Program-made: the position numbers and the translations under genes
Origin: Clitopilus passeckerianus
Lineage: Eukaryota > Basidiomycota > Agaricomycetes > Agaricales > Entolomataceae
DNA: 64,000 nt
Assembly (NCBI GenBank): GCA_944990035.1
Contig: CALYLX010000141.1
Coordinates: 1-64,000, forward strand
Reading direction: 5' to 3'
Part shown: piece by piece, positions 1-13,184 of the stretch
Position numbering within the stretch: the stretch's first letter is position 1
Layout: each line of letters begins with the position of its first letter
The notes under the pieces: model-generated
Database searches by the model: none
Seen by the model: the letters and a program-made list of their open reading frames with translations, nothing else
What the model was told of the DNA's origin: nothing

Positions 1-584
1 CTTGTCTTCGACGGTGCTTAAAGCATCGTCAGAAGAAGAGCAGCTGGCGACGAGGAGGAATCCTTTTCAGCGAGCATGATTGCTTCAAGGGGAGGGCAAG
101 TGGATTAGCGGGACCAAAGGGTGGCTATATAGGCAAACGAGGAACTCAGCCACGCGAATGACATGAAGATGGACGGGACAGCATAAATCGCTGTATCGAT
201 CATATTGGATCTCAGATCTGAGATCCCTCGATTCCGACGCGAGATTCAATTCCCATGCCTTTTTGAGCTAATGAACACGTGATGTAAAGTTCCGGCTCAT
301 CGGATGCCTCTCGGCGTTTACTGTTCTCAGGAGTTGCCTTCGTTCCCATCGATTTCTCATGGACCCTTCTCCATATGCCAAAGAGATTGCCGCTGTAACA
401 TTCAAGGAATCATCTGTCGACTGAACAAAACCCATGATCATCCACGAACTACTATCACAACATGACATCCTGCATGGATCCCGACAGAAACATCAAAACG
501 CAGTTCGGCTCAGTCAACAACTTCTGGTTACAACGGCAGTCACCCACGACCTTCTGCTGACTGGGAAGCAACATCGTAATGTGA
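1..584. other. Gene-free left edge
   Basis: I see no supported gene here. The stretch lies 3' of the MKT1-like gene. Short open frames on both strands lack family similarity and codon context. A gene running off the left end cannot be excluded. Confidence 0.4.
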
Positions 585-633
585 TCAAGGTCGCATCGGT
601 GCTAGCCAGACTTGAGCCGCCTCAATTGATTCA

Positions 634-3389
634 TCAATTCACGCAAGACTGCGCCCTCTGAATGCAGTTTTTCATGGCGGTGTATGCCTTAAAACGGATT
701 ATGTTTTTTCAGCCACCATCCCGTTGCATAGAGTCTCGAACGCAAGGAGAAATTTAGACTCACCACATCCCAGAACCTGAAACCCCTCTCGACTTCCAAT
801 TTAGGATTTTTGACTCCAGGGAACGTTTCCTCGCAGATCTCCAACGCCATCTCCTTGGCCTCCTTGACTCCTTCAGCATTGGGATCCGTGACGCGAGTTC
901 GTCCATTGATATGTGTGAGAGCATCGAGGTATACCTTTGCTAGGACACCGAATCCCGTGTTCACCTCAGTTTGGAAAGGTAACGAAAGCGTTATGTCCAA
1001 ATAGTCGTCCCGTGAACGGCGGGCGTCAGCGCGGAGCAACATATTGAGCGATGTGACCTCTAGGAGCGTCCGAAGGGCTCGTGTGAGCGATCGGACGAAT
1101 GAGTTGAAAACTAGAAGCTCTCTTGACAGTGGTGCAGACCATGGCTGGCTCTAAATTTGCAATAGCAAGCAATAAACGTCAATCAAAGGGTAAACTCAAT
1201 CCCTTTGTGCGTCACGCCCACAAAGGGAAGAACGAAACCGAACATGCCTTGAAATTCAAAGGAACGATGCTCAGGACACGCATCACCAAGAGCATGCATG
1301 ATTTCTCATCATCTGGTGGCGTTCAAGGAGGCTTGATTTAGTAAACCGAAAATTAACTTTCGTGAGAAAGCCCTGATCCTCACCAGTTCCAAAGCTAGGT
1401 CCACCGCTGAAGGCTTGTCCAGACCACAAGTGGCCGTGCATCACCCCCGCCCTGACCAACTCCAGGAATAGGTAAAGTGGATCTTGAAACTTGTCGTTCA
1501 GTCGTGACTCCTTGATCGCGGCGTACATGGCTCGAGCGAGTGGTGAATGAATGTGAGTGTTCAAGAGGAAGCTATAAGTTTAAGGCGAGTGAGATAAGGA
1601 AGGAAGCTGAGCGACAGTACGCACCCTCGAAGTTCAAGGAATCGCCAGATAACGTTGGCAACAACCTCATCCTTCTTGTCCAGCGATTGTGAGGCGTTAG
1701 GCTTGTTCTTGGTACGCAACGCATGCTTCTCCGATGTGGTGGCCCCGAGGCAGAGTGTAAAATCGATGGTAGAAGACTAGACCGGAGGGAAGGGTCAGCG
1801 GCAGAAAAGAAAACAGTTGCCATAAACGGTCAGATTCCACTCGAGGACAGGAAAAACGTTTGTCTTACATTCTGCCTTCTTAATTCCTCTTCGACAATCG
1901 AGTACGGCACATTCCATCCCGCGACCCTTTCGGCTAGTTGGGCCGTTTGGGAAGAATTATGTTGAATGGCTTTCTGTGCATGCGGAGACGGCTGTTCGAA
2001 CCAGAAATAGCCATGCACTTTCCGGTTAGCCCAGAAGTTGTGCAAGGCACTACTAATCAGAGCCAGGGAGGTCGCTCGAGGACCTGTTTGTCCATCCGTG
2101 ATCACTTCTTTGACGAAGCGCTTGTACTCTGTGGTTTCTCCGTTATCCAACGGAGGGTTTTCAATTATCTGACCTGTGGTCAGCCAAACGAGGGCTTGAG
2201 GACCAAGAAGTCCACGAGAAAGGTAGAAGTAGATCTCGTCCGGTAGTCGGTTCGTGAAAATTTCGTGGAGATCCTGGGGAATGTCATTTGGAGCGAGATG
2301 GTGGGGATGGTGGTTCGGCCCGTGAGCGGTAGGAGGGCTGATCGCAAGAGGAAGGGGTACAACCACGCCTTCAGAGGACAGGATCAAAGAATACTTGATC
2401 ATAGACCGCGTGCGTGCGTAATGATCAGAGTACTGCATGGTTTTGACAACTGGATGTTCGGCGAAGGCTGAAACAGCAGCATGGCCTGACTTGTAATACC
2501 GAACCATGTCAACGGTGGCCTTGAGTGCTTGTTCATGAACTGTAGGCGGGAAGGGACTAGAGTGGTCAAACCCGACGAGGATTCCGATGTCAAGGAATTG
2601 GTCTTCAGTTACACTGAGTTCTTGGAGGAAACTACGCTTAGAGGTAAACGTGAACGTGGGGTTGGCCGCCGTCAGGTCCAAGGAGGTGATAAGTTTGTCG
2701 ACACCCGGGTAAAGCAGGGTATCCGTAGGGCCATAGATGGCGTGAATATAGGCCTTGGGGTGGCGCTGAAGGTAAAATAACTGGAAAAGTCGTTCAGTAT
2801 GGGAAACCTCAAAAGTCGCGTGCAGAACATACTTGGGCCCATGCTACATATGGCGCAATGATGAATTCAACGTTCCGGTGTCTGAATATCCTCAGAATCA
2901 CCCTCCATAGGTCCCATTGAGCGAAGCAGCTCTTTCCTTCAAAAAGCTTGGTGGCTACTTCCTCCTGCCCTGCCTCATACTTTGCCCAGGCCTGAGCCCT
3001 ATCTCTGCAGGCTTCGTTGTGTTCCAAATGGTTTGTTGGCTTCCAGCGTCGGTTAGGAATAAGTCCGGGGAATACAAAGACCGGTTTGATATGAAGTTTC
3101 TCAAGAACTCGCAAGTCGGATTCAATGCGCTGGGTAAGCGCTAATGGCAGACCTCCAGTGGCTGCAAGCAAAGGCTCCCGGGACGGTGGGTTGTCCGTCA
3201 ATTGAGTCAGGTAGTACGAAGCATCAATTCCAAGACGCGTTTCCGAAAGCACGGATAGTGGCAGAGTTTGCAAATGTTTTCGTTCATGCAAGTAGTCTGA
3301 GGCGCAAATGGGCGGTTAATTAGGACTCAAAAGCGACAGAAAACAGAAACTAAGGCTGCACACGTACTTTCAAGGTGCTTGATAGGCAT
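634..3389 (-). CDS. MKT1: MKT1-like post-transcriptional regulator (XPG/PIN-fold), C-terminus frame-broken
   Basis: Homologue of yeast Mkt1, which works with Pbp1 in post-transcriptional control of mRNAs; the N-terminus is a degenerate XPG/FEN-type nuclease fold. The protein starts MPIKHLE, the usual family start. The N-terminal fold covers about residues 1-165 ('RLGIDASYYL', 'PVFVFPG'). Family blocks follow: 'RHPKAYIHAIYGP' after intron 2, 'THIHSPLARAMYAAIKES', and 'SRELLVFNSFVRSLTRALR' in the C-terminal domain. Exons (descending): 3368-3389, 2833-3296, 1869-2780, 1625-1776, 1384-1571, 1248-1312, 764-1150, and one starting at 687. The intron 1151-1247 appears to use a GC donor. As written, the last exon stops at 634. 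The expected family C-terminus is found instead in two other frames, with a one-base shift near the T-run 668-672 and another near 624-627; it would then end at 585. This is either homopolymer error or true decay. The gene identity is firm; the C-terminus is not. Confidence 0.9.
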
Positions 3390-6300
3390 TTCAGCTCACG
3401 TCAACGTCGTGCTGGCCGTTGAACTCGATGGGTGTGGATGTCGTTGTCAACACCGTGCACGGCAACAAGAACAGGTGGTGCTTATGTAAGCTCCGGAAAG
3501 GCTTCTCTGGAAATTAACAGGCCTTTCGAAGACTTCGATTCTCCGCAGTACTTTTGCTTTCATTATTGGAAAATTATTCTGTTTTGCTGAGGGGAACCGC
3601 TAAGCATAACTTGAGCTTGATTGCACGAGGGTTAGCCAACCAACGAGGCAGGTGATCACGGATTTGACTCGCTCTTGTCCGAACTTCGAGGTTCAGCCCA
3701 CTATGAGTATAGTCGCTTAACATGGTGTGTTCTCTGGACAGCTATTTTCCCTTCAGAGTCAAACACAACTACAAGCGACAGGTTGAGGAAGCGATTCGCG
3801 ATGGCGGTCGCTCAGTCTCATGACGGTCGACCCACATTTTGATGCAACTCGAATTCGTTTTCATCCCATTGCTATTGTAGTTCTGGCCGGACCTTGCATG
3901 CCTTTCCTTCCAAATCTATCTCAAAGGAGAATCCTTAGGATCCTAATCCATACGTGTGCAACTATCTCGACAGGTAAACACATCTGACTGACCCATCATT
4001 GTCAAGCGGCGCCACACCTATCTGTTTTTAACGAATGCCTTGCAATTCGGTGGAAAACATCGTTCCACTCATAGACGTCCATGAATCAGCTGCTTCAAAC
4101 TGTCTGTAAACCACTGCCACAAGTTCGTGGCCATCTTGGGACCACATCTAGAGGTCATGAGATCGACTGATATCGCCTACTTCGGCAGGTACGAAGATAT
4201 TGTATCTTTTCGTCAACTCCGGTTATGTAGAAGCTCGCGGACATACTGTCCGCCTGATACAAAATCTAAGGGCACATTAGGATGTAACCCCTTTCTCCAG
4301 TATTCTCGCATCGCAGGAATATGCGAAGTTTTCGAATTTCCTATTTTGGCGTGCTTCCTTTCAGGTCTGTTGATCGCTGCAGCAATGTCAACGAGTGCAC
4401 TCAAGTTATCTTCGTACTTTTCACACCTGGGCATGTGTAACCTTGACCTCCTGCGCCGTACGTTCCGGTGTGGGATCGAATCCAAGGTTTTAGCGCTTTT
4501 TTTGACAGCGACTGGAGCGAGTGGCACGGAATGTTCCTCTAGAGTTTCCCCCACTCACAATTACTTGGCTGTACCTCTGTCAATCACGTTCACGTCTCAC
4601 CACGACCGCCCTCTGCGTTAGGAATGATTGGCCTGGAGATGGTCGCACGTATTCGAGATTTACATCCACGATTTCGTTCACGGTTCCGAGCTTTCTGCGA
4701 CTTTTACCGTCCCCGATGTGACCTGACATTCTCGTGTGTGTCCTGCGATTCGCATTATTTTCCGCATCACAGGGGCAATGCGACACAAAATATCGCCAAC
4801 GCCTCTGACGGTGGAGAAAGTCGATCCACATGATCCCAGCTCGAGGCCGCTGATTCTGAAAAGGTATCACCATGAGAAAATCACCGGATCTGTCGAGCGA
4901 TATGACGTGCAGGTGCTTTTGTAATTCTTCTCTCCAGTGTACCGGTTCGATGTTCACGGCGATTGAGCGCAGCGAACATATCATTAATGGCAGCCTGGGG
5001 ACCACCAAAACACTATTTGACAGATGTAAGCGGAGTGAAAGTATGCATCTGAGAGGTACGGGTCCTGTCTATACATTCTGAACCACATTGGCATAACTGG
5101 CCTCCACACTCAATCCAATGCTCCTGCATTCATTCCCACCAAAATGACTGATATGAAATGCTTATGCTCCAATCCGACCATCTGACCGTGCTACTGCGAT
5201 GTCGGAGAGCAACCTTATAACCAACACGAAGTGCATGACACCTGATCAAGATGAAAACACTCTTTCGTTCACTTCGTCTCAGGCTGTAAAGTTGAACCTG
5301 GTCGCTCTAAACCCAGAGCCTCGACACGAAGTACAACTACAACGGAACCACCCGCACAGCTCGGAGTCTAAGAGTTCTCCGGGGAGAAGTCTGACTGACC
5401 CGTACCGGAATCGATATCTCAGATGAAGTGATAGATATGCCAGTGGGCTGGATATGTGGTTAGGGGAAAAGATTGTGGCATTGGACTGGTTTGATGCTGT
5501 CTGATGTCATCTTGAATATCTCCATGCAGATCCATCTCCATCGTGAATATTAGGATGACCGGGAACGAGGTGCGAGTCGCGGGAGCGTCGGACACCTTGG
5601 CAAAGGACACAGCTGCAAGGGGAGCATGATGGTACGGAAAGTTGGAATGAACAGGGAAATTCGTTGCCTGAAGCATGAGGCTTTGGTGGGAAAAGCTGGG
5701 GAAAGGCGACCAGGTGGCCTCAACAACTGAACCTGGCTATTACGGAAGTGTCAGTTCCCCGGAAAATGAGGAAATCACTCTTACCAAGGCGCCCGTGAAG
5801 GTTGAAACAGACTTTTGGTGCTGATCGCAAAGAAATGTGGAGTTGACCATGGGCTTCGAATCGGTCGCAAAGTGTAAAGAATCCTGTTAGAATAGAGAAT
5901 GGAACACGACAACCTCTCAGGGTACGGGGAGCTCTCAGCGCACTATCGACGTCATGGTTGCCGGATCGTAAGCTCAATACAGACTTGCCTTTGATGAGCG
6001 GACCCTGGGGGCGTCGGGTTTGAACAGAGTTCCTAGCGCAGCAAGACGTGTGAGTCGGACGTGCTTTTGAGGTCAAAGACGATGATTAGAATCTATTGTA
6101 GCCAAATTGGGACCCTTGAAAATAAACTCTTTTCAGTTGTGAGGGGGCGCAGATGGATTTCTGGGGAAGGCACGGTACCGGGGGATATCTAAAGGCCGTT
6201 CCGTGAAAAGGTCCGCATAACGAATTACTGGCTGCAATGTGCTATACATAACGTTAGCTTGACTTTGAGCTCATTGCGTTCGAACCTGAGTAACAAAAGT

Positions 6301-6736
6301 CAATTCAAGTGCCAAATTTGGAGGTGGTATGATAGAAATCTCGATTCAGTTTTGTGTCCTGCCCTGCAGAAAGTGACGTTAACCAAAGGTTTGCGTACCT
6401 TGCTATTCAAGTGTGGTAATCAATTTCAATTCAATTGTGGATGCCTCGAGGATGGACCCTTCAACTTGAAGTCGGCTGATACCTACTAAGTGATCGTCTG
6501 AAAGACTTGCGCCACTCCACTTGAGAAGAAGCGTTCACACTGTCGCGGTGAGGTGACAGTCGAGCCACCTGACAGGAGTGTGCATGCCACTATCCCTGAA
6601 GTTTTTCAGGGGAGCTAAGCCATGAAGATGCTAGCCCAGACCATCAGAAACTGCACTTTGATGCAAGTAAGATGCTAAACGTTAAACTTTTGATTGCGCG
6701 ACTGAACAATGTTGAATCCCACAAAAAATGACCGCA
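3390..6736. other. Long gene-poor stretch upstream of MKT1-like gene
   Basis: No gene is supported over about 3.3 kb. Overlapping open frames occur on both strands at 4127-4621 (+), 4213-4554 (-) and 4580-5008 (-). The minus-strand pair reads as protein-like, with many Arg and Lys, but matches no family I know and has no convincing splice signals. It may be a decayed gene or transposon remnant. The rest looks like ordinary intergenic DNA. Confidence 0.4.
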
Positions 6737-6824
6737 GCCCGCCTAGCTCAATCGGATAGAGCGTCAGACTCTTATTATTCAGGCGGGAATCTGAAGGCTG
6801 CGAGTTCGACCCTCGCGGTGGGCT
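6737..6824 (+). tRNA. tRNA-Lys(CUU) with 14-nt intron
   Basis: A full cloverleaf folds. The acceptor arm GCCCGCC pairs with GGTGGGC (one G-U). The D-arm holds TAGCTCAATCGG, and the T-arm is GCGAG-TTCGACC-CTCGC. The anticodon stem TCAGA/TCTGA encloses C-T-CTT-A, then an intron at 6775-6788, then A. The intron sits after position 37, the standard place for eukaryotic nuclear tRNA introns. Anticodon CTT reads the lysine codon AAG. The discriminator base is T as written, which is unusual for tRNA-Lys, so the mature 3' end could be called one base shorter. Confidence 0.93.
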
Positions 6825-9800
6825 AAAGCTCCAATTTTTGGTAGTTTTTTCCCGCTAGAAACCCATCCCGGGACAATAAACAACCTTCCGACCGGTTCAA
6901 GTTCCTCCGGGGCACATCTTTACTCTGGCACTTTGCATTCAGCTCGATTGGTTACCCCTCGTAGGCGTTTATGCCATCCTTTTGAACTACATGAAACTCT
7001 GATGAACCTGGTTCACTTCGAAAGAATTGGTCAATTTGCCCAGTCTTCCCCGTCGTAACTCTTGCGCTGTCCCAAAAATAATCCGGTGTATGGAGGATCA
7101 CATCGCCATTCACACGACCAGGACAATCAGCAAGACTGTATTAGACTGCACTCCAAGCTGTCAAAATAAGTTTGTGTTCCTCGACGAGTCTTCATATGAA
7201 AGATATGACGATGAATATGATGCATTCGAAAGAACGGCGGATATTTCATTGGAGTGCGGCCGAGCCAATCTGCCAATCTTACCTATTCGTATACAATCGT
7301 CAATTGGAGTCTGTGTGAACCTACCTATTTTACCGACACTCGTTTAAAGACATGCCCATAAGCGTCATACAAGGCATTACCCAATCTCTCGGATGATATC
7401 AGAACGGGAAGAAATGAATTTGATTGGGAGTGCATGATGCAACCGTAGAGGGCAAGTAAATCACAAGAACCACTAATTCTGAAGCGTCCTGACTCCGGGA
7501 TCAAATGAATTATGAATCTTGATCACTCGCTTTGCTACTGTAGCTTCAACCGTTCGAGCCGTTAAGCGTTTTGGTTTGACGATGAGGAATGGAGATTTGG
7601 TGAGAGAATGCGGGGAGCAGAGTACACTGTACAGGCTGAAGCGCGACGCCGCGAGCGCTTGAGCGAAGTGAGCATGCGTGAGTGGTCGCCACTGCTCGGG
7701 GAGTGATTCGGAAGATGAGGCGAGGGTTGAGGGCATCGTGGTAGGCAAATCTCCCGTTTCCGACCTGCGTGGAGGAATGGAAGTGACATGGTCCCCAGAA
7801 TAACCTTTGCATTACTGATGGAACAGACAAGGAATAGAATAAATGGCGATACTTGGCTCTGTGGGCGCCTAATCACACACACACACAGCTCCCCGATTCG
7901 GGCTGTGTGTTCTACTTCACTGACAATTTTCTTTCTAGAGGATCGGCATTTCAGTGAACCGTGAGCAAGAGCGTGAGACTTGAGTCCGAGTTTTCTTCGC
8001 GTAGATCACATTTTCCGAGGATCAAGTTTCCAGAATCCAGGCGATGCGTGGGTTCTGTGTCTTCTGAGATTGGTGTGATCTTTGCCTGCACCAGGTTAAG
8101 AACATCCATGGTCGTGAGCAGGGACATAGCGGCTGGGATGTGATTGTCGCTGATGAGAATCACGTTCTAGGGACGATAACGGATCTATGTACCGAATACT
8201 GAGAGACACATGTGGCCGGCTAGATTATGTTGATCTGTTCAAACTTCGCGGGTTATGTTTCTTGAAGAGTACCAAATACGGGGTATTGTTAGTTCAACAA
8301 AGGACATGACCGCTGACTATTTCTGCGGTAAATTGTGGCGAGGAAGCATGATGGTGAGAGCCCTGACTCGACGTCAACTACAAGACGAGTAGACGGTGGC
8401 GAACTTCAGACGGTTGCAAATAGCATAAGAACTCCTTTCGATGCATACCCTTCCAAGAATCATACTCGGATGGATGGTTTCCCTCCATGACCTCAGTGCA
8501 ACCGTATACACTCTCGCTTGTGTGAGAACAATGATACGAATGCGCGAATAGCAATGGCAAATGGTATGACTAGTGCTACAGCCACATCGTCCAATCATGA
8601 GGAACAGTCCTATGTCAACAATGATCTCGATGACAAGTTAACAAGCCAGCTAGAAGGGAACCTTATCTTCAACGTAGACATACCGGCCTGACGGCCGGTG
8701 TCGAACGTGAGAGTCAGCGTCGAATAGCCCCAGCTGAGCGTTCTAGAAATGTCCCACAGCAGTTCTTGCCATCACTCACCCACTTACACACGATAACGAG
8801 AACCGAAGAAGCAATTTCGGTGAATAACTGACAGGTCTATCTTTAGAGAATGCGGAGGTGGGGAGACGAGGAAGCCTCGAAACAGCGTGGATAATTGCCC
8901 GTGAACTCAACTGATCGTGGTCCTCCAGACAGAACCCAAGTATGCCTGACAAATCATACAATTGCAATTTGGTCTTCAAAGCACCGTCCGCAACGGTAAG
9001 CCTGCGACCAAGAATGGTTGTAGGTCCCCTAACAGCAATTTTTACTTTCTCTACGGATCCAAACAGTAAACCGCAAAGTCTGGTCGCGGAGATGACAGAA
9101 CCTTTTCTGCACTGGACCCCAACCTAGAAAAATGAGGGGAAGGCATGGCTCGCCAGGCTCGCGCCGGACCAAGGCATCATGTGGTTGGGGAAAGGAGGGG
9201 CAAGTCACAATTGAAATGAAATCAGATTGATTCGACGGGTCTAGCGGGTCTTTTGCCCACAGCTGCCTCGCAATGGCGCTCGACGTCCTATGATAGTGTC
9301 ACTTTACTTTTATGGATCATTGCGAATAAATTGCGAGTCGTCGCAAAGACAGGTTGATACTCATGATATCGATGGATTTTATCAAGCTTCGAAAGATAAA
9401 ATCTCGTGGCGTTACTGCTCTGATAGTTCTCTGGATTTTAAATGAAAAAGTTCCTGCGGGTTGGCATGAGGTCAACCTTGATTTAATTATTTTCTTGCCG
9501 ACCGACTCTGGTTTCCGTTTCCCCAGTTTTAGTGTTGCAGCTCCTTTGCGGTGTGCGGTCGGCGCCGTTCCACCGCCATGCCACCGCCATCCCCAGCCAT
9601 AAAACGGCCGATAAAATTTGGCCGACACGTGATTTGACATCTACTCTGGAGAAACCAGAGAAAAACTGCCAAAAAGCCTATCTTTGTCGGTAAAAACGCT
9701 ACCAAACGCTGAGAATAGCATTGAGAGAGTTTGAGAACGATGAGAAAAGGCTCACGATTATTTGAAAAATGAAATGATTTATGATCCCATTTCGGCGAAT

Positions 9801-9964
9801 TATAGGAGAGGTGGAGGCGGAGCGCCGGAACGGAATGGATCGGATCGCAGTCGGCCACAATGTGCTGGATCCCTATTACTGAACAGCCAATGCTATAGCT
9901 ACCCCTTGTTTACCATTCTACCTTTCCCACATCGTCCTAAACGTTCTGCTGGCTACATTGCACG
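6825..9964. other. Gene-poor stretch between tRNA-Lys and unknown gene
   Basis: About 3.1 kb without a supportable gene. A plus-strand frame at 7027-7347 and three overlapping minus-strand frames at 7473-7882 lack family similarity and clean splice signals. A short CA microsatellite lies near 7871-7886. The last few hundred bases should hold the promoter of the gene starting at 9965. Confidence 0.4.
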
Positions 9965-11374
9965 ATGAGCAGGCCGTGTTCTGCGAGCCCAACTAATGGG
10001 CAGTGTGGGTTCATGCAATGCATGAGACCTTGCCTGAAGTCACCGTCACCGACTCCTGGCTTCGCTACACCTCAATTGAGGAAGAACGTATCATTCAACG
10101 ACTCTATCGTTGACGAGGTGCATATTGCCGACGACTGGGACCGTACACCAACGGAACCTGCTCGTAAATTGTCGTATCAGTGAGTATCGTCGTTTACTAC
10201 AGTCCAGTCGGACACCGGTTCTGCGTTCTGGCCGGAATTGGCAGCTCGTGTGACTGACACCTCAAATTCGCGTAGGGACATCCTCGAACTCAAAGAAATA
10301 CAACGAACATTGCCTCGAGCAAATCAACTAGATGACCCCTTGACTGGCAAACGTGCACCCCACTACCTGAGCTCAGTGCCAGTTGGCCTGTTGCCACTGT
10401 TGCCTGAGAGCCCTAAAACGCCTAACTCCTCAACCGATTCCCCTGCCAAGCCAATAACCCCAATATCGCCAATATCGCCTGAGCCAAGGTTCAAGCTGAA
10501 CTGGATGCCATTAGCACCTCCTCCAGCACCCTCAATACCTCCTGTACAACGGGCATGGCATCCCCCGGACTTATCGCATCTTACACCGGCGAAACCACCA
10601 CCCCCGCGCGCGAGGCCAAGTTTCGCCTTCTTACCTCTTCTGGACACTTCCTCTACCGAATCGGATATCCCTTCAGATTCTGAAACCTCTACGGATCCTC
10701 CTACTCCTTCTCTCACAAATGCATCCCTTGACAGCAGCCCACGGTCGCACGTATCGTCTTCACTGGAGTCTTCTCCAGAGCAAAGCTCCATGCCTCTCCC
10801 TAACGTAGGGTCTGAAAGGCGTAAGGACATTTTCGCGTCTTACTTGCATGGTGACGACTGCGATTCGTCATCTTTCGATGACCACGAATCTACCCTCTTC
10901 TCGGCTCCCTATCGCCCAGGAGGCAACTCCTCCTGGAGCGCCTTTAACGCCTTCCCAGCACACAATAAGCGCGAGCCGTCGAGATCTCCTGAACGTCCGG
11001 CTGCTGCGCCCGCTCCCATGCCCAAGCCACCCACGCCTGCGAAGAAGCGGAACATCATGGTTCTGAACGGGATCGAGATTGACCTAGATGAGCTTGAAGA
11101 CGCGGTGTCGACCCCCAGAACTGCGTCCCCTCGCATCGGGGTACTTACCACACCTACCCCTACACCTGTGGACTCTAACACACCCTCGGCTTCTCCACAA
11201 CCATCGCCCAAGTCTCATCCAATAGACTTACCTCCAGACACTCACTCATCGCCTGTCATCAAGTCCCCGACCTCTCCTATCTTATCAACCTCTCCCAAGA
11301 AGAGGTGTGGCGATCCTGTCTGCTCGCCCATGTTGTTCCGACCAGATAATCGCCCCCGGTCTGCTGCTACATGA
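9965..11374 (+). CDS. Unknown Ser/Pro-rich disordered protein, 437 aa
   Basis: I do not recognise a named family. Two exons, 9965-10179 and 10276-11374, join in frame through a GTGAGT...TAG intron (phase 2), giving 'SYQDILELKEIQ' across the junction. The N-terminus has a Cys-rich start and then 'RKNVSF' (K40-F44), which fits the [RK]-x-V-x-F docking motif for protein phosphatase 1. A short helical stretch follows at the junction. The middle, about residues 110-320, is Pro/Ser/Thr-rich low complexity. A second ordered island, 'KKRNIMVLNGIEIDLDEL', lies near residue 340. Seen: motif, composition and splice site. Inferred: a regulatory scaffold, possibly a PP1 partner; the docking motif alone is weak evidence. 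No signal peptide or membrane segment is visible. Confidence 0.75.
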
Positions 11375-13184
11375 GCAACATGCGATGATGGTTGATTCAG
11401 CTATCATCATGTACGTTTTCTCTGCATGGGGTCGGGGGTTATGTTGTGTAGTACTTGGAGAAGAAGTTGGGGGCGAGGGAGCATGAAGGTCGCTTGAGGA
11501 CTGTTTACGGTGTTTGCTGTGACGATAATCCCTCTCACTCTTTATTGCCACCTCGGCGCGTGTTATCGATGTTGCATCCCCCTTTCCAATCTTATCCTGT
11601 ACCTCATTCCTGCCCCTTCATTCATTCATTGATGCGGTTGCCCATCTTCAAATCTATTTTCGTCGTCGCAGTCGCATTATCGCTATCCAAAGACAATCAC
11701 AGATCACCAACCTCGTATATATATATCCCCTTCCTTACTGTCACCAGCCACATTCATATCGCACTGTCATTTTCTTCCATACACATTTATCACGTTTTTC
11801 ACGATCAGACGAAAACCCATAGACCTGGATGTTTCAAGTTTTCCGTTCTTGTTCATGTTTCCTTCATGACCTTCTTTCCTCCTGTGTTATTATTCTCATT
11901 CTCATACACATCCACCACGATCATCTTCTCTTCCCTGTTTATCTGCTCGCATTTCTCCTGGATCTCTTGTGGTCAATATCATGGATCCCTCGCTTGTTCC
12001 GACTCACTCGCTTCATTACGCCGTCATTACCCTCGTCGTATCTGCTGGTATTGTACATATCCCTATTTAATTATTTATTATAATATCTCTCCCCAGAATA
12101 CGAACCATAAGTGCCGTATACATAGATTTCTATAACTGTAGATACCTTCATTGACAATGATTAACTTGCATTCTGGTTCCTACTAGCACTGGTTCTATTC
12201 GAGCCGCGATGCCCGAAACGAACACTCATTCAAGTTACCGTAACTCAATCCTGAAACTCTTGCTTGCCCGCAAGAATTCACACTTGCTCTCAGCTCTCCC
12301 ACGTCGAGAGCATCTATGACATGGGAAAGGAGCGTGTGCTCTCTCAGTGGCGGCGTGTAGAGGCTATTTTTGCAATGCTCTCACCAGTGTGTGATTGACT
12401 GGTCAGGAGTCTACTCTAGCTACTCGATGGATAACCAAGCCCGCATGCATTCAAGCGGTCCAAATGCTGCGGCGTCCTTCTATTCGCTCGGGATCGACCT
12501 CTATCTTATCAGCTGAGTTCCGTTGCAGAAGGAGATGCGGATGGGAACAGGACATGCGGTCTGAGAAGCAGTTGTTCTGGTCGATCACAGTCCTGCAGCA
12601 CTGAATGATCTCGGTACTATCTTTGTATTCAATTCATTCAGTTGAATAAAGATTTCAAGTGCGGTAAATGCCAGCGAAAGGGACCGGATCATGGGTATTA
12701 TCCAGTTATTCACGAGGACTAGATGCCGTGGCACCGGAAGTCGAGTAGCGCCAATAGCTTGGCCAATACAGTAAAGGCCCGTTGGGGTGCAAATTCGTGT
12801 TGAACAAATCAGCCCCATAATGAAGAGGGTGCGGGCACGTTTTGTGGCTTGAGCCTAGTTGGATTTACTCTGCCTAGCTTAAAGCCCGTAAAACGGCTAA
12901 CAAGACTTGAAAAGGTGGGCGCGGCAGCCGAAAGGATCTTTCCAATTTCTCCTTGGGTAACATTATCCATAACCAATATTATTAGGTTGCCTAGATCCGT
13001 AACATTGTGCGAAGCGGAGGCCGGGAGGAAGGTACAAAACAATATGAGTGAAGCGAAGGAGTGGCGGTGGCAGTCGAAGGATGATAGCAAAGGTAAAATG
13101 CAATTTAGTAACATGATTGATATGATAATAAGTCCGCAATGTGTAAGAATCTTGAAAGATCTCGAGGAAAACATGAAGGAGCGC
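11375..13184. other. Convergent intergenic region, CT-rich
   Basis: This lies between two convergent genes. A pyrimidine-rich block on the plus strand covers about 11520-12000 and leaves one long frame open (11455-12135), but its translation is low-complexity Ser/Leu/Phe and looks non-coding. It is probably 3' UTR and spacer. No RNA gene was seen. Confidence 0.4.

Noticed and set aside
4127..5008. Possible decayed gene or transposon remnant upstream of MKT1
   Set aside because: Frames exist on both strands but no family motif, splice pattern or terminal repeats could be shown; left as gene-poor DNA.
10363..10830. Minus-strand 155-codon frame
   Set aside because: It is the mirror of a Ser/Pro-rich coding exon on the plus strand; the Gly-rich translation is a shadow.
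11455..12135. Long plus-strand open frame (226 codons)
   Set aside because: The translation is low-complexity Ser/Leu/Phe from a pyrimidine-rich spacer, with no splice context or family motif. It lies in a convergent 3' region.
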